The notes: generated from the letters alone by a model not told the origin. DNA of 48,056 nucleotides from Candidatus Porisulfidus sp. TsSOB (GCA_002631715.1 MRSX01000001.1:1-48056), one strand, 5' to 3'; counted from the first letter of the stretch, positions 9,606-20,150 are shown. Numbers and translations: made by a program.

Positions 9606-10916
9606 GTGGCGCCTCCCAAAGCCTCGCCGTTCGCCGAATTGCGCCAACGCCTCCTGTTCGTGGTGGGCGCGCTGATCGTCTATCGCATCGGGACCTACAT
9701 TCCGGTGCCGGGCGTGGACCCCAGTGCATTGGCTCGCTTCTTCGAACAGCAAAGCGGCACCATCATCGACTTGTTCAACATGTTCTCGGGCGGTGCGCTG
9801 GAGCGCCTCAGCATCTTGGCGCTGGGCATCATGCCGTATATCTCGTCCGCGATCATCATGCAGTTGATGACCGCCGTAATCCCGAGCCTCAAGGAATTGC
9901 GCAAGGAAGGGGAGCAGGGGCGGCGGCAGATCACCCAGTACACGCGTTACGGCACCCTGGCCTTGGCCACGTTCCAGGCCGGCGGCGTGTCGGTGGCGCT
10001 GCAAAGCCAGGGCATCGCGCTTTACACCGGCTACGGCTTCGCGATCACGGCCATCATCACCCTGGTGACCGGGACCATGTTCCTGATGTGGCTTGGCGAA
10101 CAGATCACGGAGCGCGGCATCGGAAACGGAATCTCGCTGATCATCTTCACCAGTATCGTCGCAGGTCTGCCGACCGCAGTCGGCGGCACCCTGGAACTGG
10201 CTAGCACCGGCGAACTGTCGGCTGCGCTGGTGGTGCTCCTGTTTGCCTTGGTTCTGGCCATCACCGCGTTCGTCGTGTTCATTGAACGTGGACAGCGTCG
10301 CATCACGGTCAATTACGCCCGACAGCAGCAGGGTCGGCATGTCGCCATGCAGTCGACGCACCTGCCGTTCAAGCTCAACATGGCTGGTGTTATCCCGCCG
10401 ATCTTCGCTTCCAGCATCATCCTGTTCCCGGCCACGTTCGGGCAATGGGCCGGCACGGCCGAAGGCATGGGCTGGTTGCGCGACCTGTCGGCCACCTTGG
10501 GGCCGGGGCAGCCGCTATACGTGCTGTTCTACGCGGTCGCCATCGCGTTCTTCTGTTTCTTCTATACCGCGCTGGTGTACGATTCCAAGGACACCGCGGA
10601 CAACTTGAAGCGCTCCGGCGCATTCATCCCGGGCATCCGCCCGGGTGCGCAGACGGCCCGCTACATCGACACTGTGATGACTCGCCTGACTGCAGTCGGC
10701 GCGATGTACATCGTGTTCGTGTGTCTGCTGCCCGAGTTCCTGATCCTGGGTCTGAGCGTTCCGTTTTATTTCGGCGGAACTTCGCTACTGATCATCGTGG
10801 TGGTGGTGATGGATTTCATCGCCCAGTTGCAGACGCACCTGATGTCGCATCAGTACGAAGGGCTGCTGAAGAAAGCTGAGGCGCGGGGCATGCGTTCCCG
10901 CAGCCTCCTGCGATAA
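9606..10916 (+). CDS. secY: Protein translocase subunit SecY (GTG start)
   Basis: SecY is the channel subunit of the SecYEG translocon in the inner membrane. The 436-residue product matches the family length and has ten predicted hydrophobic segments, the first near residues 17-36. Landmarks are [26 protein letters not shown] (plug region), [14 protein letters not shown], and the cytosolic loop [13 protein letters not shown]. The start is the GTG at 9606, 3 bp after rplO, as expected for SecY following L15 in the spc operon. Antisense open frames opposite it are coding shadows. Confidence 0.98.
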   Translation: MAPPKASPFAELRQRLLFVVGALIVYRIGTYIPVPGVDPSALARFFEQQSGTIIDLFNMFSGGALERLSILALGIMPYISSAIIMQLMTAVIPSLKELRKEGEQGRRQITQYTRYGTLALATFQAGGVSVALQSQGIALYTGYGFAITAIITLVTGTMFLMWLGEQITERGIGNGISLIIFTSIVAGLPTAVGGTLELASTGELSAALVVLLFALVLAITAFVVFIERGQRRITVNYARQQQGRHVAMQSTHLPFKLNMAGVIPPIFASSIILFPATFGQWAGTAEGMGWLRDLSATLGPGQPLYVLFYAVAIAFFCFFYTALVYDSKDTADNLKRSGAFIPGIRPGAQTARYIDTVMTRLTAVGAMYIVFVCLLPEFLILGLSVPFYFGGTSLLIIVVVVMDFIAQLQTHLMSHQYEGLLKKAEARGMRSRSLLR

Positions 10917-10928
10917 GAGGAGGATTCC

Positions 10929-11042
10929 ATGAAAGTCCAGGCTTCCGTCAAACGAATCTGCCGTCACTGCAAGATCGTGCGCCGCAACGGCGTGGTGCGC
11001 GTAATTTGCAGGATTCCCCGCCACAAGCAACGGCAGGGTTGA
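10929..11042 (+). CDS. rpmJ: 50S ribosomal protein L36 (zinc-binding form)
   Basis: This gene encodes 37 residues: [20 protein letters not shown], then [17 protein letters not shown]. The CxxC pair plus the later C and H form the zinc site of the C+ type of L36, in contrast to the zinc-free S14. It follows secY by 12 bp after an AAGAGGAGG-like ribosome-binding site, the usual end of the spc operon. Confidence 0.96.
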   Translation: MKVQASVKRICRHCKIVRRNGVVRVICRIPRHKQRQG

Positions 11043-11047
11043 TGCAG

Positions 11048-11053
11048 TAAAAT
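11048..11053 (+). promoter_or_regulatory. Possible -10 element of the alpha operon
   Basis: TAAAAT lies in the 38-bp gap between rpmJ and rpsM, 27 bp before the rpsM ATG. No convincing -35 hexamer stands 16-18 bp upstream, and transcription may simply read through from spc. The call rests on position and on similar TAAAAT boxes before other first genes in the window. Confidence 0.25.
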
Positions 11054-11080
11054 ACAACCCTTTTACGCGCACGAATAACC

Positions 11081-11437
11081 ATGGCACGAATTGCAGGCGT
11101 CAACCTCCCCGATCACAAGCATACGGTGATCGCGTTGCAGTCCATTTTTGGCATCGGCCGCAGCCGGGCGGTGGCGATTTGCGCGACCTGCTCGGTGAAC
11201 CCGGCGGAGAAGCTGGGTAGCCTTAGCGAAGCCGAACTCGGTTCGCTGCGCGAGGCGGTTGGAAAGTACACCATTGAGGGCGATCTGCGCCGCGAGACCG
11301 CCATGAGCATCAAGCGCCTGATGGACCTCGGCTGCTACCGGGGGGTGCGCCATCGGCGCAGCCTGCCGCTGCGCGGCCAACGAACCCGAACCAACGCACG
11401 CACCCGAAAAGGGCCGCGTCGCCCCATCCGCAAGTAA
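11081..11437 (+). CDS. rpsM: 30S ribosomal protein S13
   Basis: S13 forms head bridges to the 50S subunit and contacts P-site tRNA. The 118-residue product has [20 protein letters not shown], then [12 protein letters not shown] (helix-hairpin-helix-like), [18 protein letters not shown] and the basic tail KGPRRPIRK. The ATG lacks a clear Shine-Dalgarno sequence, which could suit start control in the leader as with S4 in E. coli, but no pseudoknot was demonstrated. Confidence 0.98.
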   Translation: MARIAGVNLPDHKHTVIALQSIFGIGRSRAVAICATCSVNPAEKLGSLSEAELGSLREAVGKYTIEGDLRRETAMSIKRLMDLGCYRGVRHRRSLPLRGQRTRTNARTRKGPRRPIRK

Positions 11438-11440
11438 TCC

Positions 11441-11842
11441 ATGGCTGCTCCTAAATCCAAGACCTCCACCCGGGCGCGCAAGAAAGTCCGCCGGACATTG
11501 ACCGACGGGATCGCACACATCCGCGCCTCGTTCAACAACACGATCGTGACCATCACCGACCTGCAAGGCAACACCCTGTGCTGGGCGACCTCCGGGGGAT
11601 CTGGCTTCAAGGGTTCCCGCAAGAGCACTCCGTTTGCCGCCCAGGTCGCGGCTTCGCGAGTCGGCAAGGAAGCCTTGGAATTTGGAATCCGCAACCTGGA
11701 AGTCCGGGTACGCGGGCCGGGACCGGGCCGCGAGTCGGCCATGCGGGCGCTGAACGCAAGTGGTTTCCGAATCACCAACATCCGGGATATCACCCCGGTT
11801 CCGCACAATGGCTGCCGCCCGCCGAAGCGGCGCCGCGTCTGA
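11441..11842 (+). CDS. rpsK: 30S ribosomal protein S11
   Basis: S11 lies on the 30S platform near the mRNA exit. The 133-residue product has [38 protein letters not shown] and the C-terminal [16 protein letters not shown]. It starts 3 bp after rpsM. Confidence 0.98.
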   Translation: MAAPKSKTSTRARKKVRRTLTDGIAHIRASFNNTIVTITDLQGNTLCWATSGGSGFKGSRKSTPFAAQVAASRVGKEALEFGIRNLEVRVRGPGPGRESAMRALNASGFRITNIRDITPVPHNGCRPPKRRRV

Positions 11843-11852
11843 GGGCAGGGCC

Positions 11853-12482
11853 ATGGCACGATATCTTGGACCCCGATGCAAGCTCATGCGGCGCGAGGGC
11901 ACCAACTTGGAGCTCAAGTCTCCGGTGCGCGAACTGGACAAGAAATGCAAGCTTGACGTGCCGCCGGGCAGCAAGGGCGGACGCGGGGGCCGGCGCGGAC
12001 GGATTTCCGACTACGGCTTGCAGTTGCGCGAGAAGCAGAAACTGCGCCGCCTGTACGGCGTGCTTGAGCGGCAGTTCCGCAACTACTACAAGAAAGCCTC
12101 GCAGGCCAAGGGTTCGACTGGCGATAACCTGATGCGCCTGCTGGAGTGCCGACTGGACAACGTGGTGTACCGGATGGGCTTCGGCACGACCCGGGCGGAA
12201 TGCCGCCAGATCGTCTCGCACAAGGGCATTGAGGTGAACGGCAAGATAGTCAACGTTCCGTCGTATTCGGTCGAAGCCGGCGACGTGATCGCCGTGCGCG
12301 AGAAAATGCAGGAGCAAGTGCGGATCAGGGACGCGATTGGCATTGCCAAGCAGCAGGGCCTTCCGGACTGGGTGGATGTCGATTTCGACAAGTTCGAAGG
12401 GACTTTCAAGCAGCCTCCGGCGCGTGAAGAGGTTTACAGGGAAGTCAACGAGTCTCTAGTCGTTGAGTTCTATTCGAAATAA
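11853..12482 (+). CDS. rpsD: 30S ribosomal protein S4
   Basis: S4 initiates 16S rRNA assembly and, in E. coli, represses the alpha operon. The start is the ATG at 11853 ([20 protein letters not shown]), preceded by GAGGGCAGGG, giving 209 residues; the longer frame from 11760 overlaps rpsK. Landmarks are [21 protein letters not shown], an S4 domain around [21 protein letters not shown], and the end LVVEFYSK. Confidence 0.98.
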   Translation: MARYLGPRCKLMRREGTNLELKSPVRELDKKCKLDVPPGSKGGRGGRRGRISDYGLQLREKQKLRRLYGVLERQFRNYYKKASQAKGSTGDNLMRLLECRLDNVVYRMGFGTTRAECRQIVSHKGIEVNGKIVNVPSYSVEAGDVIAVREKMQEQVRIRDAIGIAKQQGLPDWVDVDFDKFEGTFKQPPAREEVYREVNESLVVEFYSK

Positions 12483-12501
12483 TCCTAAGAGGACTGGAAG
12501 A

Positions 12502-13497
12502 ATGCTGAGCAGTGAACTGATGGTGCCCCGCGTAGTGGAAGCCAAGTACACGGCCGGCCGCGAGGCACGGGTGGTGTTGGAGCCGATGGAGCGGGGGTTC
12601 GGGCACACGCTCGGAAACGCGCTGCGCCGGGTCTTGTTGTCGTCCATCCCGGGCTCGGCCATCACCGAGGTCGAGATCGAGGGCGTGAAGCACGAGTACG
12701 ACACGCTCGACGGGGTGCAGGAGGACGTGGTTGACATCCTGCTCAATCTCAAGGGCATCGCCATTCGTATGCATGAACGGGTCAAGGCCGAACTGCACCT
12801 GCAGAAGAGCGGCCCGGGGGTTGTGTGTGCAGGCGACATCGAGATGGGCCACGACATCGAGATCGCAAACCCGGACCACGTGATTGCGCACCTGACTGAG
12901 GCCGGCTCGCTGGACATGCGGCTGAAGATCGAACGGGGTCGCGGATACGTCCCGGTTCCGGCACGTCGGCGCGACGACCAGGAACATTCCATCGGAACCC
13001 TGCTGCTGGACGCGAGTTTCAGCCCGATCCGACGGGTGGCCTACCACGTGGAGAACACCCGCGTAGAGCAGCGCACCGATCTGGACAAGCTGGTACTGGA
13101 TCTGGAGACGAACGGCACTGTCGAGCCGGAGGAGATCATCCGCATGGCTGCAGTGATTCTGAGTGAACAGCTGTCGGTGCTGGTTGGCCTCGAAGGCGAG
13201 GTGATGCGCCCGGTTCCGGCCCACACCACCGAAGTCGATCCGGTCTTCAAACTGCCGATCGACGAACTGGAACTGGGAGTCCGCTCGATCAACAGCCTCA
13301 AGCAGGAAAACATCTTCTTCGTGGGAGACTTGGTGCAGAAGGGCGAGGACGAACTGATGAAGCAGACGCCGAACATCGGGGTGAAGACCGTCGCGGAAAT
13401 CAAGCAGGCCTTGGCGGCACGCGAACTCACGCTGGCCATGACGATCGAGAATTGGCCCCCCGCCGACCTGGTGCGCGGACGCACACCACTGTTCTGA
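12502..13497 (+). CDS. rpoA: DNA-directed RNA polymerase alpha subunit
   Basis: Alpha dimerises to nucleate RNA polymerase and contacts UP elements and activators. The 331-residue product starts at ATG 12502 after AAGAGG and GGAAG. The N-terminal domain has [23 protein letters not shown] and [13 protein letters not shown]; the C-terminal DNA-binding domain has [35 protein letters not shown] and ENWPP. The DNA-contacting Arg (VRSIN, R265 in E. coli) is kept, while the neighbouring Cys of E. coli is Ser here. It lies between rpsD and rplQ as in the E. coli alpha operon. Confidence 0.98.
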   Translation: MLSSELMVPRVVEAKYTAGREARVVLEPMERGFGHTLGNALRRVLLSSIPGSAITEVEIEGVKHEYDTLDGVQEDVVDILLNLKGIAIRMHERVKAELHLQKSGPGVVCAGDIEMGHDIEIANPDHVIAHLTEAGSLDMRLKIERGRGYVPVPARRRDDQEHSIGTLLLDASFSPIRRVAYHVENTRVEQRTDLDKLVLDLETNGTVEPEEIIRMAAVILSEQLSVLVGLEGEVMRPVPAHTTEVDPVFKLPIDELELGVRSINSLKQENIFFVGDLVQKGEDELMKQTPNIGVKTVAEIKQALAARELTLAMTIENWPPADLVRGRTPLF

Positions 13498-13507
13498 GGA
13501 ATCCGCC

Positions 13508-13942
13508 ATGCGCCACCGGAAGGCCGGCCGCCGTCTGAACCGAACTTCGGCACACCGTCGAGCTATGTTTCGCAACATGGCGGTGTCCTTGCTGCAGCAC
13601 GAGGGGATTCATACGACCCTGCCAAAAGCCAAGGAACTGCGCCGGGTCGTCGAGCCGCTGATCACGCTGGCTGGCGAGGACACGTTGGCCCGTCGCCGCC
13701 GTGCGTTCGATAAACTGCGCGATCGCCCGACCGTCGGCAAATTGTTCACTGAATTGGGTCCGAAATACAAGGATCGTCCTGGAGGCTATCTCCGGGTTCT
13801 CAAGAACGGTTACCGACCGGGGGATAAAGCCCCAATGGCGTACGTCGAATTGGTGGATCGGGAGGCGGATCTGGAAACAGAGGCGGAACCGCCCGTATCC
13901 GAAACCACTGAAACAGCAGAAACTGCCGAATCTGCAGAATAG
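13508..13942 (+). CDS. rplQ: 50S ribosomal protein L17 with acidic C-terminal tail
   Basis: L17 lies near the tunnel exit on the 50S surface. The core reads [43 protein letters not shown] and [26 protein letters not shown]. After the core, the last ~25 residues form a repetitive acidic Thr/Glu/Ala tail ([11 protein letters not shown]). L17 tail length is variable among bacteria. It is the last gene of the cluster, followed by a terminator. Confidence 0.97.
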   Translation: MRHRKAGRRLNRTSAHRRAMFRNMAVSLLQHEGIHTTLPKAKELRRVVEPLITLAGEDTLARRRRAFDKLRDRPTVGKLFTELGPKYKDRPGGYLRVLKNGYRPGDKAPMAYVELVDREADLETEAEPPVSETTETAETAESAE

Positions 13943-13966
13943 TCCAAATCTGTACTTTTCTGTCCT

Positions 13967-13996
13967 GAGGCCGGATCAGGCCTCTTTAGAGTTTTT
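13967..13996 (+). terminator. Intrinsic terminator of the ribosomal cluster
   Basis: GAGGCC (13967-13972) pairs perfectly with GGCCTC (13979-13984) across a GGATCA loop and is followed by TTTAGAGTTTTT. It stands 25 bp after the rplQ stop. The loop contains the uvrA stop codon on the opposite strand (13976-13978). In the uvrA direction the hairpin is not followed by a U-run, so it should mainly serve the + strand. Confidence 0.8.
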
Positions 13997-16801
13997 CCCC
14001 AACGCTGGTCCTAGGAACTGCCCGGTATAAGACCGCCTGTTGCGCGCGATTTTCTCCGGCGGGCCTTCGGCGACAATCCGGCCCCCTGCTTGGCCACCCT
14101 CCGGGCCGAGATCGATAATCCAGTCGGCTGTCTTGATTACATCCAAATTGTGTTCGATCACGATCACGGTATTGCCGCGGTCTCGCAATTGATGCAGGAC
14201 GTGCAGCAGGAGTTTGATGTCGTGGAAATGCAGTCCGGTGGTCGGCTCGTCCAGGATGTAGAGGGTCTGCCCGGTCCCGCGCTTGGACAATTCGCGTGAC
14301 AACTTGATGCGCTGGGCTTCTCCCCCAGACAGGGTGGTGGCACTTTGCCCGAGGTGCAGATAGGACAGGCCGACCTGCGCCAAGGTGTCGAGTTTGCGGC
14401 GTACCACGGGGATATTCTCGAAGAATTCGCGGGCCGTCTCGACCGTCATGTCGAGAACCTCTGCTATGTTTTTGTGCTTGTAACGAATGTCTAGCGTTTC
14501 CCGGTTGTATCGCAGCCCCCCGCAGACATCGCAGGGCACATAGACGTCAGGCAAAAAATGCATCTCGACCTTGATGACGCCGTCGCCCTGGCAGGCTTCG
14601 CAGCGGCCGCCCCGGACATTGAAACTGAACCGGCCCGGCCGGTAACCCCGGGAACGGGCTTCTTGGGTACCCGCGAACAGTTCCCGCACCGGGCCGAACA
14701 GGCCGGTGTAGGTGGCCGGGTTCGAACGGGGAGTGCGCCCGATCGGGCTCTGATCAATACGGATGACCTTGTCGATCAGGTCCAGACCCTCTAGCTTTTC
14801 GCAGGGGCCGGGAATCCAGTCTTTCGGTTGGATCATCTGCCCGTACAGGGTGTCGTTCACGAGTGTCGACTTCCCGGATCCAGAGACGCCGGTGACGCAG
14901 GTGAGAAGGCCGACCGGGATCGATACGTTCAGGTCGCATAGGTTGTTGCCAGAGGCCTTGTGGACGATCAGTTGCCGGTCTTTCTGTGCGCGTACTCGTT
15001 GCGTGGGGATTTCGATCTTCTGCTGCCCCGAAAGGTATTGGGCGGTCAAAGAGTCTTTCACTCGGGAGACCTCTTCCGCCGAGCCTTGGGCGACGACGCG
15101 GCCGCCATGGACTCCTGCGCCGGGGCCGAGGTCGACTAGGTGGTCGGCACTGCGCATGGCACTTTCATCATGCTCCACGACGATGACGGTGTTTCCGAGA
15201 TCGCGCAGGTGGGCGAGCGTCCTCAGAAGCCGGGCGTTGTCCCGTTGGTGCAGTCCGATGGACGGCTCGTCCAGGATGTAGGTTACGCCGACCAGCCCGG
15301 CGCCGATCTGACTGGCCAAGCGGATGCGCTGCGCTTCGCCACCGGACAGGGTTTCGGCGCGACGCTCCAGGCTCAGGTACTCCAGGCCGACATCGATCAA
15401 AAACCGAAGCCGTTGGCCAATTTCGGCAATGATCTTCGCGGCAATTTGCGCCCGGTACCCGGAAAGATCCAGTTTCTCGAAGAATCCGAAGACGTCGGCA
15501 ATGGGCCAGCGCAGCAATTGGGGCAGGGGGGTGCCGTCGATAAAGACGTTTCGGGCGGCTTCGCACAGGCGCTCACCCTCGCAGGCCGGACAGGCGCGCT
15601 GACTGCGATAGCGCGAGAGTTCGTCGCGCACGGCCGGAGACTCCGTGTCGCGGTAGCGGCGCTCCATGTTCGGGAGTACGCCCTCGAACGGATGCCGGGA
15701 ACGCATCCGGCGGCCATGAGTGTCGGTGTATTCAAACGTGATGGATTCGCCGTTAGAGCCATATAGGATGACGTCGCGCGCACGGCGCGGCAGGCGCTCG
15801 AACGTGGCGTCAACGGAAAATTTATAGTGTCGTGCCAAGGTTTTGATCATCCGGAAATAGGCGACATTTCGTGAGTCCCACCCGCGGATTGCACCGTGGC
15901 GCAGGGAGCGGTCGAAATGAATCACCTTGGCCTCGTCGAAAAACGTCTGCACGCCGAGGCCATCGCATTCGTCGCAGGCGCCGATCGGACTGTTGAAGGA
16001 AAACAGCCGGGGCTCCAGCTCGTTGAGACTGTAGCCGCATTCCGGGCAGGCGTACTGGCTGGAGAAGGTTTCGTCGATGGGCTTGCCGTCCATGTTGACC
16101 ACGCGTGCCACCCCTTGCCCAAGCCTTAGCGCGGTCTCGAAGGATTCGGCAATACGGGTGCGGATTCCGTCGCGGACCTTCAGGCGGTCGACGATGACCT
16201 CGATCGTGTGTTTGCGGCGGAGATCCAGCTGGATCGGTTCGTCGAGTTCACGGGCTTCGCCATCAATGCGCGCGCGCAGGAAACCCTGTGCCTGCAGTCC
16301 CTGCAAGAGTTCCTGATGCTCTCCTTTGCGATCACGCACCACGGGGGCGAGAATCATGACGCGCCGGCCTTCCGGCAGGGCTTGCACGTGATCCGTCATC
16401 TCGGTGATGGTCTGGGCCTGCAGGTCGTGGCTGTGGCGCGGGCACCGGGGGGTGCCGACCCGAGCGTACATCAGGCGCAGGTAATCGTGAATTTCAGTGA
16501 TCGTGCCGACGGTGGAACGGGGATTGTGCGAGGCGCTCTTCTGTTCGATCGAAATGGCCGGGGACAACCCTTCAATGCTGTCCACGTCGGGCTTTTCCAT
16601 GCGCGCGAGGAACTGGCGGGCGTACGCCGACAGGGATTCGACGTAGCGGCGCTGCCCCTCGGCGAAGATGGTGTCGAAAGCGAGCGAGGATTTGCCGGAT
16701 CCGGACAGGCCGGTGACCACGGTCAACCGGTCACGCGGGATGTCCAGGTCGATGTTGTCGAGATTGTGCGTTCGTGCTCCGCGGATCCGGATTTGTTCCA
16801 T
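13976..16801 (-). CDS. uvrA: Excinuclease ABC subunit A (UvrA)
   Basis: UvrA is the damage-sensing ATPase of nucleotide excision repair, loading UvrB on distorted DNA. The 941-residue product matches the E. coli length (940). It has two ABC ATPase halves: Walker A GLSGSGKS at residues 31-38 and GVSGSGKS in the second half, with signature [13 protein letters not shown] and [14 protein letters not shown], and Walker [12 protein letters not shown] and [11 protein letters not shown]. Zinc modules CPECG...CDEC and CEAC...CDVC are intact. It converges on rplQ and is divergent from the MFS gene, an arrangement (uvrA/MFS/ssb) shared with Pseudomonas. No convincing LexA box was seen upstream. Confidence 0.99.
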   Translation of the reverse strand: MEQIRIRGARTHNLDNIDLDIPRDRLTVVTGLSGSGKSSLAFDTIFAEGQRRYVESLSAYARQFLARMEKPDVDSIEGLSPAISIEQKSASHNPRSTVGTITEIHDYLRLMYARVGTPRCPRHSHDLQAQTITEMTDHVQALPEGRRVMILAPVVRDRKGEHQELLQGLQAQGFLRARIDGEARELDEPIQLDLRRKHTIEVIVDRLKVRDGIRTRIAESFETALRLGQGVARVVNMDGKPIDETFSSQYACPECGYSLNELEPRLFSFNSPIGACDECDGLGVQTFFDEAKVIHFDRSLRHGAIRGWDSRNVAYFRMIKTLARHYKFSVDATFERLPRRARDVILYGSNGESITFEYTDTHGRRMRSRHPFEGVLPNMERRYRDTESPAVRDELSRYRSQRACPACEGERLCEAARNVFIDGTPLPQLLRWPIADVFGFFEKLDLSGYRAQIAAKIIAEIGQRLRFLIDVGLEYLSLERRAETLSGGEAQRIRLASQIGAGLVGVTYILDEPSIGLHQRDNARLLRTLAHLRDLGNTVIVVEHDESAMRSADHLVDLGPGAGVHGGRVVAQGSAEEVSRVKDSLTAQYLSGQQKIEIPTQRVRAQKDRQLIVHKASGNNLCDLNVSIPVGLLTCVTGVSGSGKSTLVNDTLYGQMIQPKDWIPGPCEKLEGLDLIDKVIRIDQSPIGRTPRSNPATYTGLFGPVRELFAGTQEARSRGYRPGRFSFNVRGGRCEACQGDGVIKVEMHFLPDVYVPCDVCGGLRYNRETLDIRYKHKNIAEVLDMTVETAREFFENIPVVRRKLDTLAQVGLSYLHLGQSATTLSGGEAQRIKLSRELSKRGTGQTLYILDEPTTGLHFHDIKLLLHVLHQLRDRGNTVIVIEHNLDVIKTADWIIDLGPEGGQAGGRIVAEGPPEKIARNRRSYTGQFLGPALGKNSKEA

Positions 16802-16932
16802 GTCGAGGCTTCCATCAGGTTAGCCCCCTACTATACGACAGAACCGGACTTGCCCGCTACCTGACCGGTGGGCACTGCCAAGTACTCGAAAAACGAGGCT
16901 CGTGTTGCAATTGATAAAATAATCCGCGGCCC

Positions 16933-18171
16933 ATGCACTTGCCGCATCAGGCCTGCATGCCACGAAAACCAATGGGCCTTAACTCCCCCTCGACTGATTC
17001 TTCTCTCACTGCTCTGGAATACAGGGCGGTGGGAACCCTTGGAGGCGTATATGCCCTGCGCATGCTGGGCCTGTTCATCATCCTCCCGGTCTTTGCCATT
17101 TACGCAGAGACCCTGCAAAACTCGACCCCAGTGCTTGCAGGCATTGCGGTAGGAATTTACGGATTGACGCAGGCGATGCTGCAGGTGCCGATGGGCTGGC
17201 TGTCGGACCGCTTTGGCCGCCGTGCCGTCGTGCTGCTGGGACTGACGGTGTTCATGGTGGGGAGCCTGGTGGCGGCAGATGCCACCAGCATCGAACAGAT
17301 GATCGTCGGACGCGCGTTGCAGGGGGCCGGCGCGATCTCCGCAGCCTTGACTGCCTGGGTGGCTGACCTGAGCCGGGAACAGGTGCGAGCCCGAATGATG
17401 GGAATGATCGGGATGCTGATCGGGTCGACTTTCATTATTTCCCTGATCGCCGGGCCTCTGCTGGCCGGAAAGATCGGGGTGGACGGCATATTCGCACTGG
17501 TGGCGGGCTTGGCCATACTGGCTATGGTCATGGTGCTGGTGCTGATTCCGGCAGGGCGGGTCGCATCCCAACGGGCGGCAGGCTCGTGGGGCGATATGAG
17601 AGAGATCTTGCGGGATTCCAGGTTGTTGCGCCTGAGTTTGGGTGCATCCATCATTCATATGTTGCTGACTGCGAATTTCATGTCGCTGCCGCTCGCGATG
17701 CGGGACCTCGCCGGCCTCCCGGTTGAGCAGCACAGCATGTTTTATCTGGTCGTCCTGGCCGGATCGGCACTGTTCCTCTTTCCAATCCTCCGTCTGGCAC
17801 AGTCCCGTGTCGCAGGATGGATGCGGACTTTCGCACTGATATTAGTTGTTTCTGAAGTGGCATTGATCTTCGTGCGCCATGAAGCGATGTTGCTGGGCGG
17901 CGTACTGCTGATATTTTTCATTGTCTTCAACTTTTTAGAGGCTCAGTTGCCGGCCCAGGTTTCTCGCCTGTGCCCGGTAGACCTCAAGGGCATGGCGCTG
18001 GGAGTTTTTTCCACAGCTCAGTTCATGGGGGCTTTTCTAGGCGGGCTTCTGGCAGGGTTGTTTCTGGAAGGGCAAAATGCGGAAGCCTTGTACCTGACCT
18101 TGGCCGGTATTGCCGTGTTTTGGGCTCTGTTGCTGAATGGGCTAGAATTGTCGGAGGAACGGCGCATATAA
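16933..18171 (+). CDS. MFS transporter, YajR-like, without C-terminal YAM domain
   Basis: This is an inner-membrane secondary transporter of the major facilitator superfamily; the substrate is unknown. Up to 412 residues form about 12 hydrophobic helices. The loop 2-3 motif GWLSDRFGRRAVVLLG is the MFS motif A, and the start region LRMLGLFIILPVFAIYAETL resembles the YajR group. It ends soon after the last helix, so the cytosolic ferredoxin-like domain of E. coli YajR is missing. Starts at 16933, 16957 and 16972 are possible; 16957 has a CAGG 6 bp upstream and 16933 lies very close to a possible -10 box. Similar genes sit between uvrA and ssb in Pseudomonas. Confidence 0.88.
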   Translation: MHLPHQACMPRKPMGLNSPSTDSSLTALEYRAVGTLGGVYALRMLGLFIILPVFAIYAETLQNSTPVLAGIAVGIYGLTQAMLQVPMGWLSDRFGRRAVVLLGLTVFMVGSLVAADATSIEQMIVGRALQGAGAISAALTAWVADLSREQVRARMMGMIGMLIGSTFIISLIAGPLLAGKIGVDGIFALVAGLAILAMVMVLVLIPAGRVASQRAAGSWGDMREILRDSRLLRLSLGASIIHMLLTANFMSLPLAMRDLAGLPVEQHSMFYLVVLAGSALFLFPILRLAQSRVAGWMRTFALILVVSEVALIFVRHEAMLLGGVLLIFFIVFNFLEAQLPAQVSRLCPVDLKGMALGVFSTAQFMGAFLGGLLAGLFLEGQNAEALYLTLAGIAVFWALLLNGLELSEERRI

Positions 18172-18288
18172 GGCAGCCGCAAGATTATAATATTTCTAGT
18201 TATAAGCGGTAGTGCGTTGAATTATAATAAAAATTTGCTTAAGTATTATCGCAGGGAAGCGAAAGCATGAAAATCCGGAGGATGAACG
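18172..18288 (+). promoter_or_regulatory. AT-rich ssb promoter region
   Basis: This 117-bp gap is far richer in A+T than its surroundings. It contains two perfect TATAAT hexamers (18186-18191 and 18223-18228) and three TTATAA blocks (18185, 18200, 18222). The second TATAAT has only a weak -35 match (TTATAA at 18200-18205, 17-bp spacer). A strong GGAGG lies 8 bp before the ssb ATG. I infer one or two sigma-70 promoters for ssb; no LexA box is visible. Confidence 0.5.
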
Positions 18289-18777
18289 ATGTCGAGAGGA
18301 GTCAATAAAGTGATTCTGGTGGGGACTTTGGGGGCTGATCCCGAACTTCGCCAGACCAATAGTGGATCCAGTGTTTGCAACATGCGAATCGCCACCAACG
18401 ACTGGCGACGGGATAGCGCAACAAATGAACGGGTGGAAACGACTGAATGGCACAACATCGTGTTGTTCAAGCGCTTGGCCGAAGTAGCGGAACGCTACCT
18501 GAAAAAAGGTTCTCAGGTGTATATTGAGGGCAAGTTGCGAACCCGGAAATGGCAGGATCGGGATGGGAATAATCGTTACAGCACGGAAGTGATTGCCAAC
18601 GACATGCAATTGTTGGGGGCGCGCGGCGGCAGTGGCGGCTATGCATCGGAAAGCCAGGGGAACTATGTGTCGGAAAACTCGAGGCCGAGCGGCGGCAATG
18701 GTCCCGGTTCGGGAGGGGCTCCGACAGGGGCTCCGGCAGGGGATGATGCCGATTTTGATGACGACATTCCGTTTTAG
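18289..18777 (+). CDS. ssb: Single-stranded DNA-binding protein
   Basis: SSB coats single-stranded DNA in replication and repair and recruits partners such as RecJ and RecQ through its tail. The 162-residue product has the OB fold ([52 protein letters not shown]), a Gly/Ser/Pro-rich linker from about residue 110, and the acidic tip [10 protein letters not shown] that binds partners. RecJ, a known SSB-tail client, is encoded 8 kb away. Confidence 0.99.
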   Translation: MSRGVNKVILVGTLGADPELRQTNSGSSVCNMRIATNDWRRDSATNERVETTEWHNIVLFKRLAEVAERYLKKGSQVYIEGKLRTRKWQDRDGNNRYSTEVIANDMQLLGARGGSGGYASESQGNYVSENSRPSGGNGPGSGGAPTGAPAGDDADFDDDIPF

Positions 18778-18819
18778 ATACCCGCACGGGCATTCCATGC
18801 CGCGGCGGCGGAAGGAGTG

Positions 18820-20148
18820 ATGGCCGGTAAGGTCTACATCGAGACCCACGGGTGTCAGATGAATGAGTACGATTCCGCAAGAATGCGGGACGTGCTGCAG
18901 GATCGGCTGGGTATGACCCCGACTTCAGATGAAGCCGAGGCGGATCTGTTTCTTTTAAATACCTGCTCGGTGCGCGAGAAGGCCCAAGAGAAAGTGTTCA
19001 GCCGCTTGGGTCGGCTTGCCCGTTACAAGGAATCTAGGCCCGATGTGCTGATCGGTGTCGGCGGTTGCGTGGCCAGCCAGGAGGGGGAGGCCCTGCGTCA
19101 GCGCGCGCCGCAGGTCGACCTTGTGTTCGGACCACAGACCCTGCATCGCTTGCCGGACTTGATCATGCGGGCACGCCAGAACGGGAATGCGGTGGACGTC
19201 AGTTTCCCGGAAATCGAGAAGTTCGATTGCCTGCCCGAACCTTCGGTACAGGGCGCGTCGGCATTCGTGTCGATTATGGAAGGATGCAGCAAGTACTGTT
19301 CATTCTGCGTGGTCCCCTATACCCGCGGGGAAGAGGTCAGCCGGCCCTTCGACAGCATCATCCGGGAAGTGGTGGGCTTGGTTGAACGTGGCGTTCGAGA
19401 GGTGACGTTGCTCGGACAGAACGTCAATGCCTGGAGGGACAGTTTGCACGATGGGCAGCCTGCCGACTTTGCGCTCCTCCTACGTTATGTTTCCGCGATT
19501 GACGGCATCGAACGGGTTCGATATACCACGTCTCATCCGCGGGAATTTACTGATTCGTTGATCCAGGCGCATGCGGAAGTCGAGGAATTGGCGGCGCATG
19601 TGCACCTGCCGGTTCAAAGCGGTTCGGATCGGGTGTTGGCAGCGATGAAGCGCGGCTACACGGCGCTGGAATACAAATCCATCATCCGAAAGCTCAAGGC
19701 CGCACGCCCGGAGGTGTCCATTTCTTCTGACTTCATCGTCGGGTTTCCCGGAGAGACCGAAGAAGACTTTGACCGCACCTGTCGCTTGGCGGAAGAGGTC
19801 GGGTTCGACCAGAGCTTCAGCTTCCTCTACAGCCCGCGCCCCGGCACGCCGGCCGCGGAGCTGGATAATGACACGCCACTGGAAGAAAGGAAAGCCCGGT
19901 TGGCGTGGCTCCAGAAGCAACTGGAGGCACAGGGGGCCGAGATCGCAAAGACCCGTCTCAATACGGTTCAACAAGTTCTGGTGGAAGGCCCTTCGCGCCG
20001 CGACCCGGAGGAGTTGGCGGGGCGGGCCTCGGATAACCGCGTGATCAACTTCAAGGGCCCTGAAGACCTGATTGGAACGTTTCAACCGGTCCGCGTCACT
20101 GAGATGCGGGTTCATTCGCTGCGTGGAGACTGGGCGTCCGCCCCATAG
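18820..20148 (+). CDS. miaB: tRNA-2-methylthio-N6-dimethylallyladenosine synthase MiaB
   Basis: MiaB is a radical-SAM methylthiotransferase that turns i6A37 of tRNA into ms2i6A37. The N-terminal domain carries the auxiliary cluster cysteines C12 ([10 protein letters not shown]), C49 (LNTCSV) and C83 ([12 protein letters not shown]). The radical-SAM CxxxCxxC is C156/C160/C163 ([10 protein letters not shown]), and a TRAM domain follows ([17 protein letters not shown]). I start at ATG 18820 rather than GTG 18817; GAAGGAG stands just before both. The ~442 residues are somewhat shorter than E. coli MiaB at the C-terminus. It leads the miaB-phoH-ybeY-corC-lnt run. Confidence 0.98.
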   Translation: MAGKVYIETHGCQMNEYDSARMRDVLQDRLGMTPTSDEAEADLFLLNTCSVREKAQEKVFSRLGRLARYKESRPDVLIGVGGCVASQEGEALRQRAPQVDLVFGPQTLHRLPDLIMRARQNGNAVDVSFPEIEKFDCLPEPSVQGASAFVSIMEGCSKYCSFCVVPYTRGEEVSRPFDSIIREVVGLVERGVREVTLLGQNVNAWRDSLHDGQPADFALLLRYVSAIDGIERVRYTTSHPREFTDSLIQAHAEVEELAAHVHLPVQSGSDRVLAAMKRGYTALEYKSIIRKLKAARPEVSISSDFIVGFPGETEEDFDRTCRLAEEVGFDQSFSFLYSPRPGTPAAELDNDTPLEERKARLAWLQKQLEAQGAEIAKTRLNTVQQVLVEGPSRRDPEELAGRASDNRVINFKGPEDLIGTFQPVRVTEMRVHSLRGDWASAP

Positions 20149-20150
20149 CA

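Noticed and set aside
9288..10445. 385-codon open frame antisense to rplO/secY
   Set aside because: It lies wholly opposite rplO and secY, has low-complexity His/Gln/Arg composition and no family motif; it is a shadow of high-GC coding sequence. The same applies to long antisense frames at 721-1557, 1455-2576, 12445-13578, 27940-29073 and 36618-37505.
16826..16842. Possible LexA box between uvrA and the MFS gene
   Set aside because: Only one half-site (ACAG near 16840) fits; the other half (CCCT or CTA) does not match CTGT at the right spacing.
18268..18309. 13-codon ORF ([13 protein letters not shown]) overlapping the ssb start
   Set aside because: It includes the ssb ribosome-binding site and start in another frame, has no ribosome-binding site of its own, and looks accidental.
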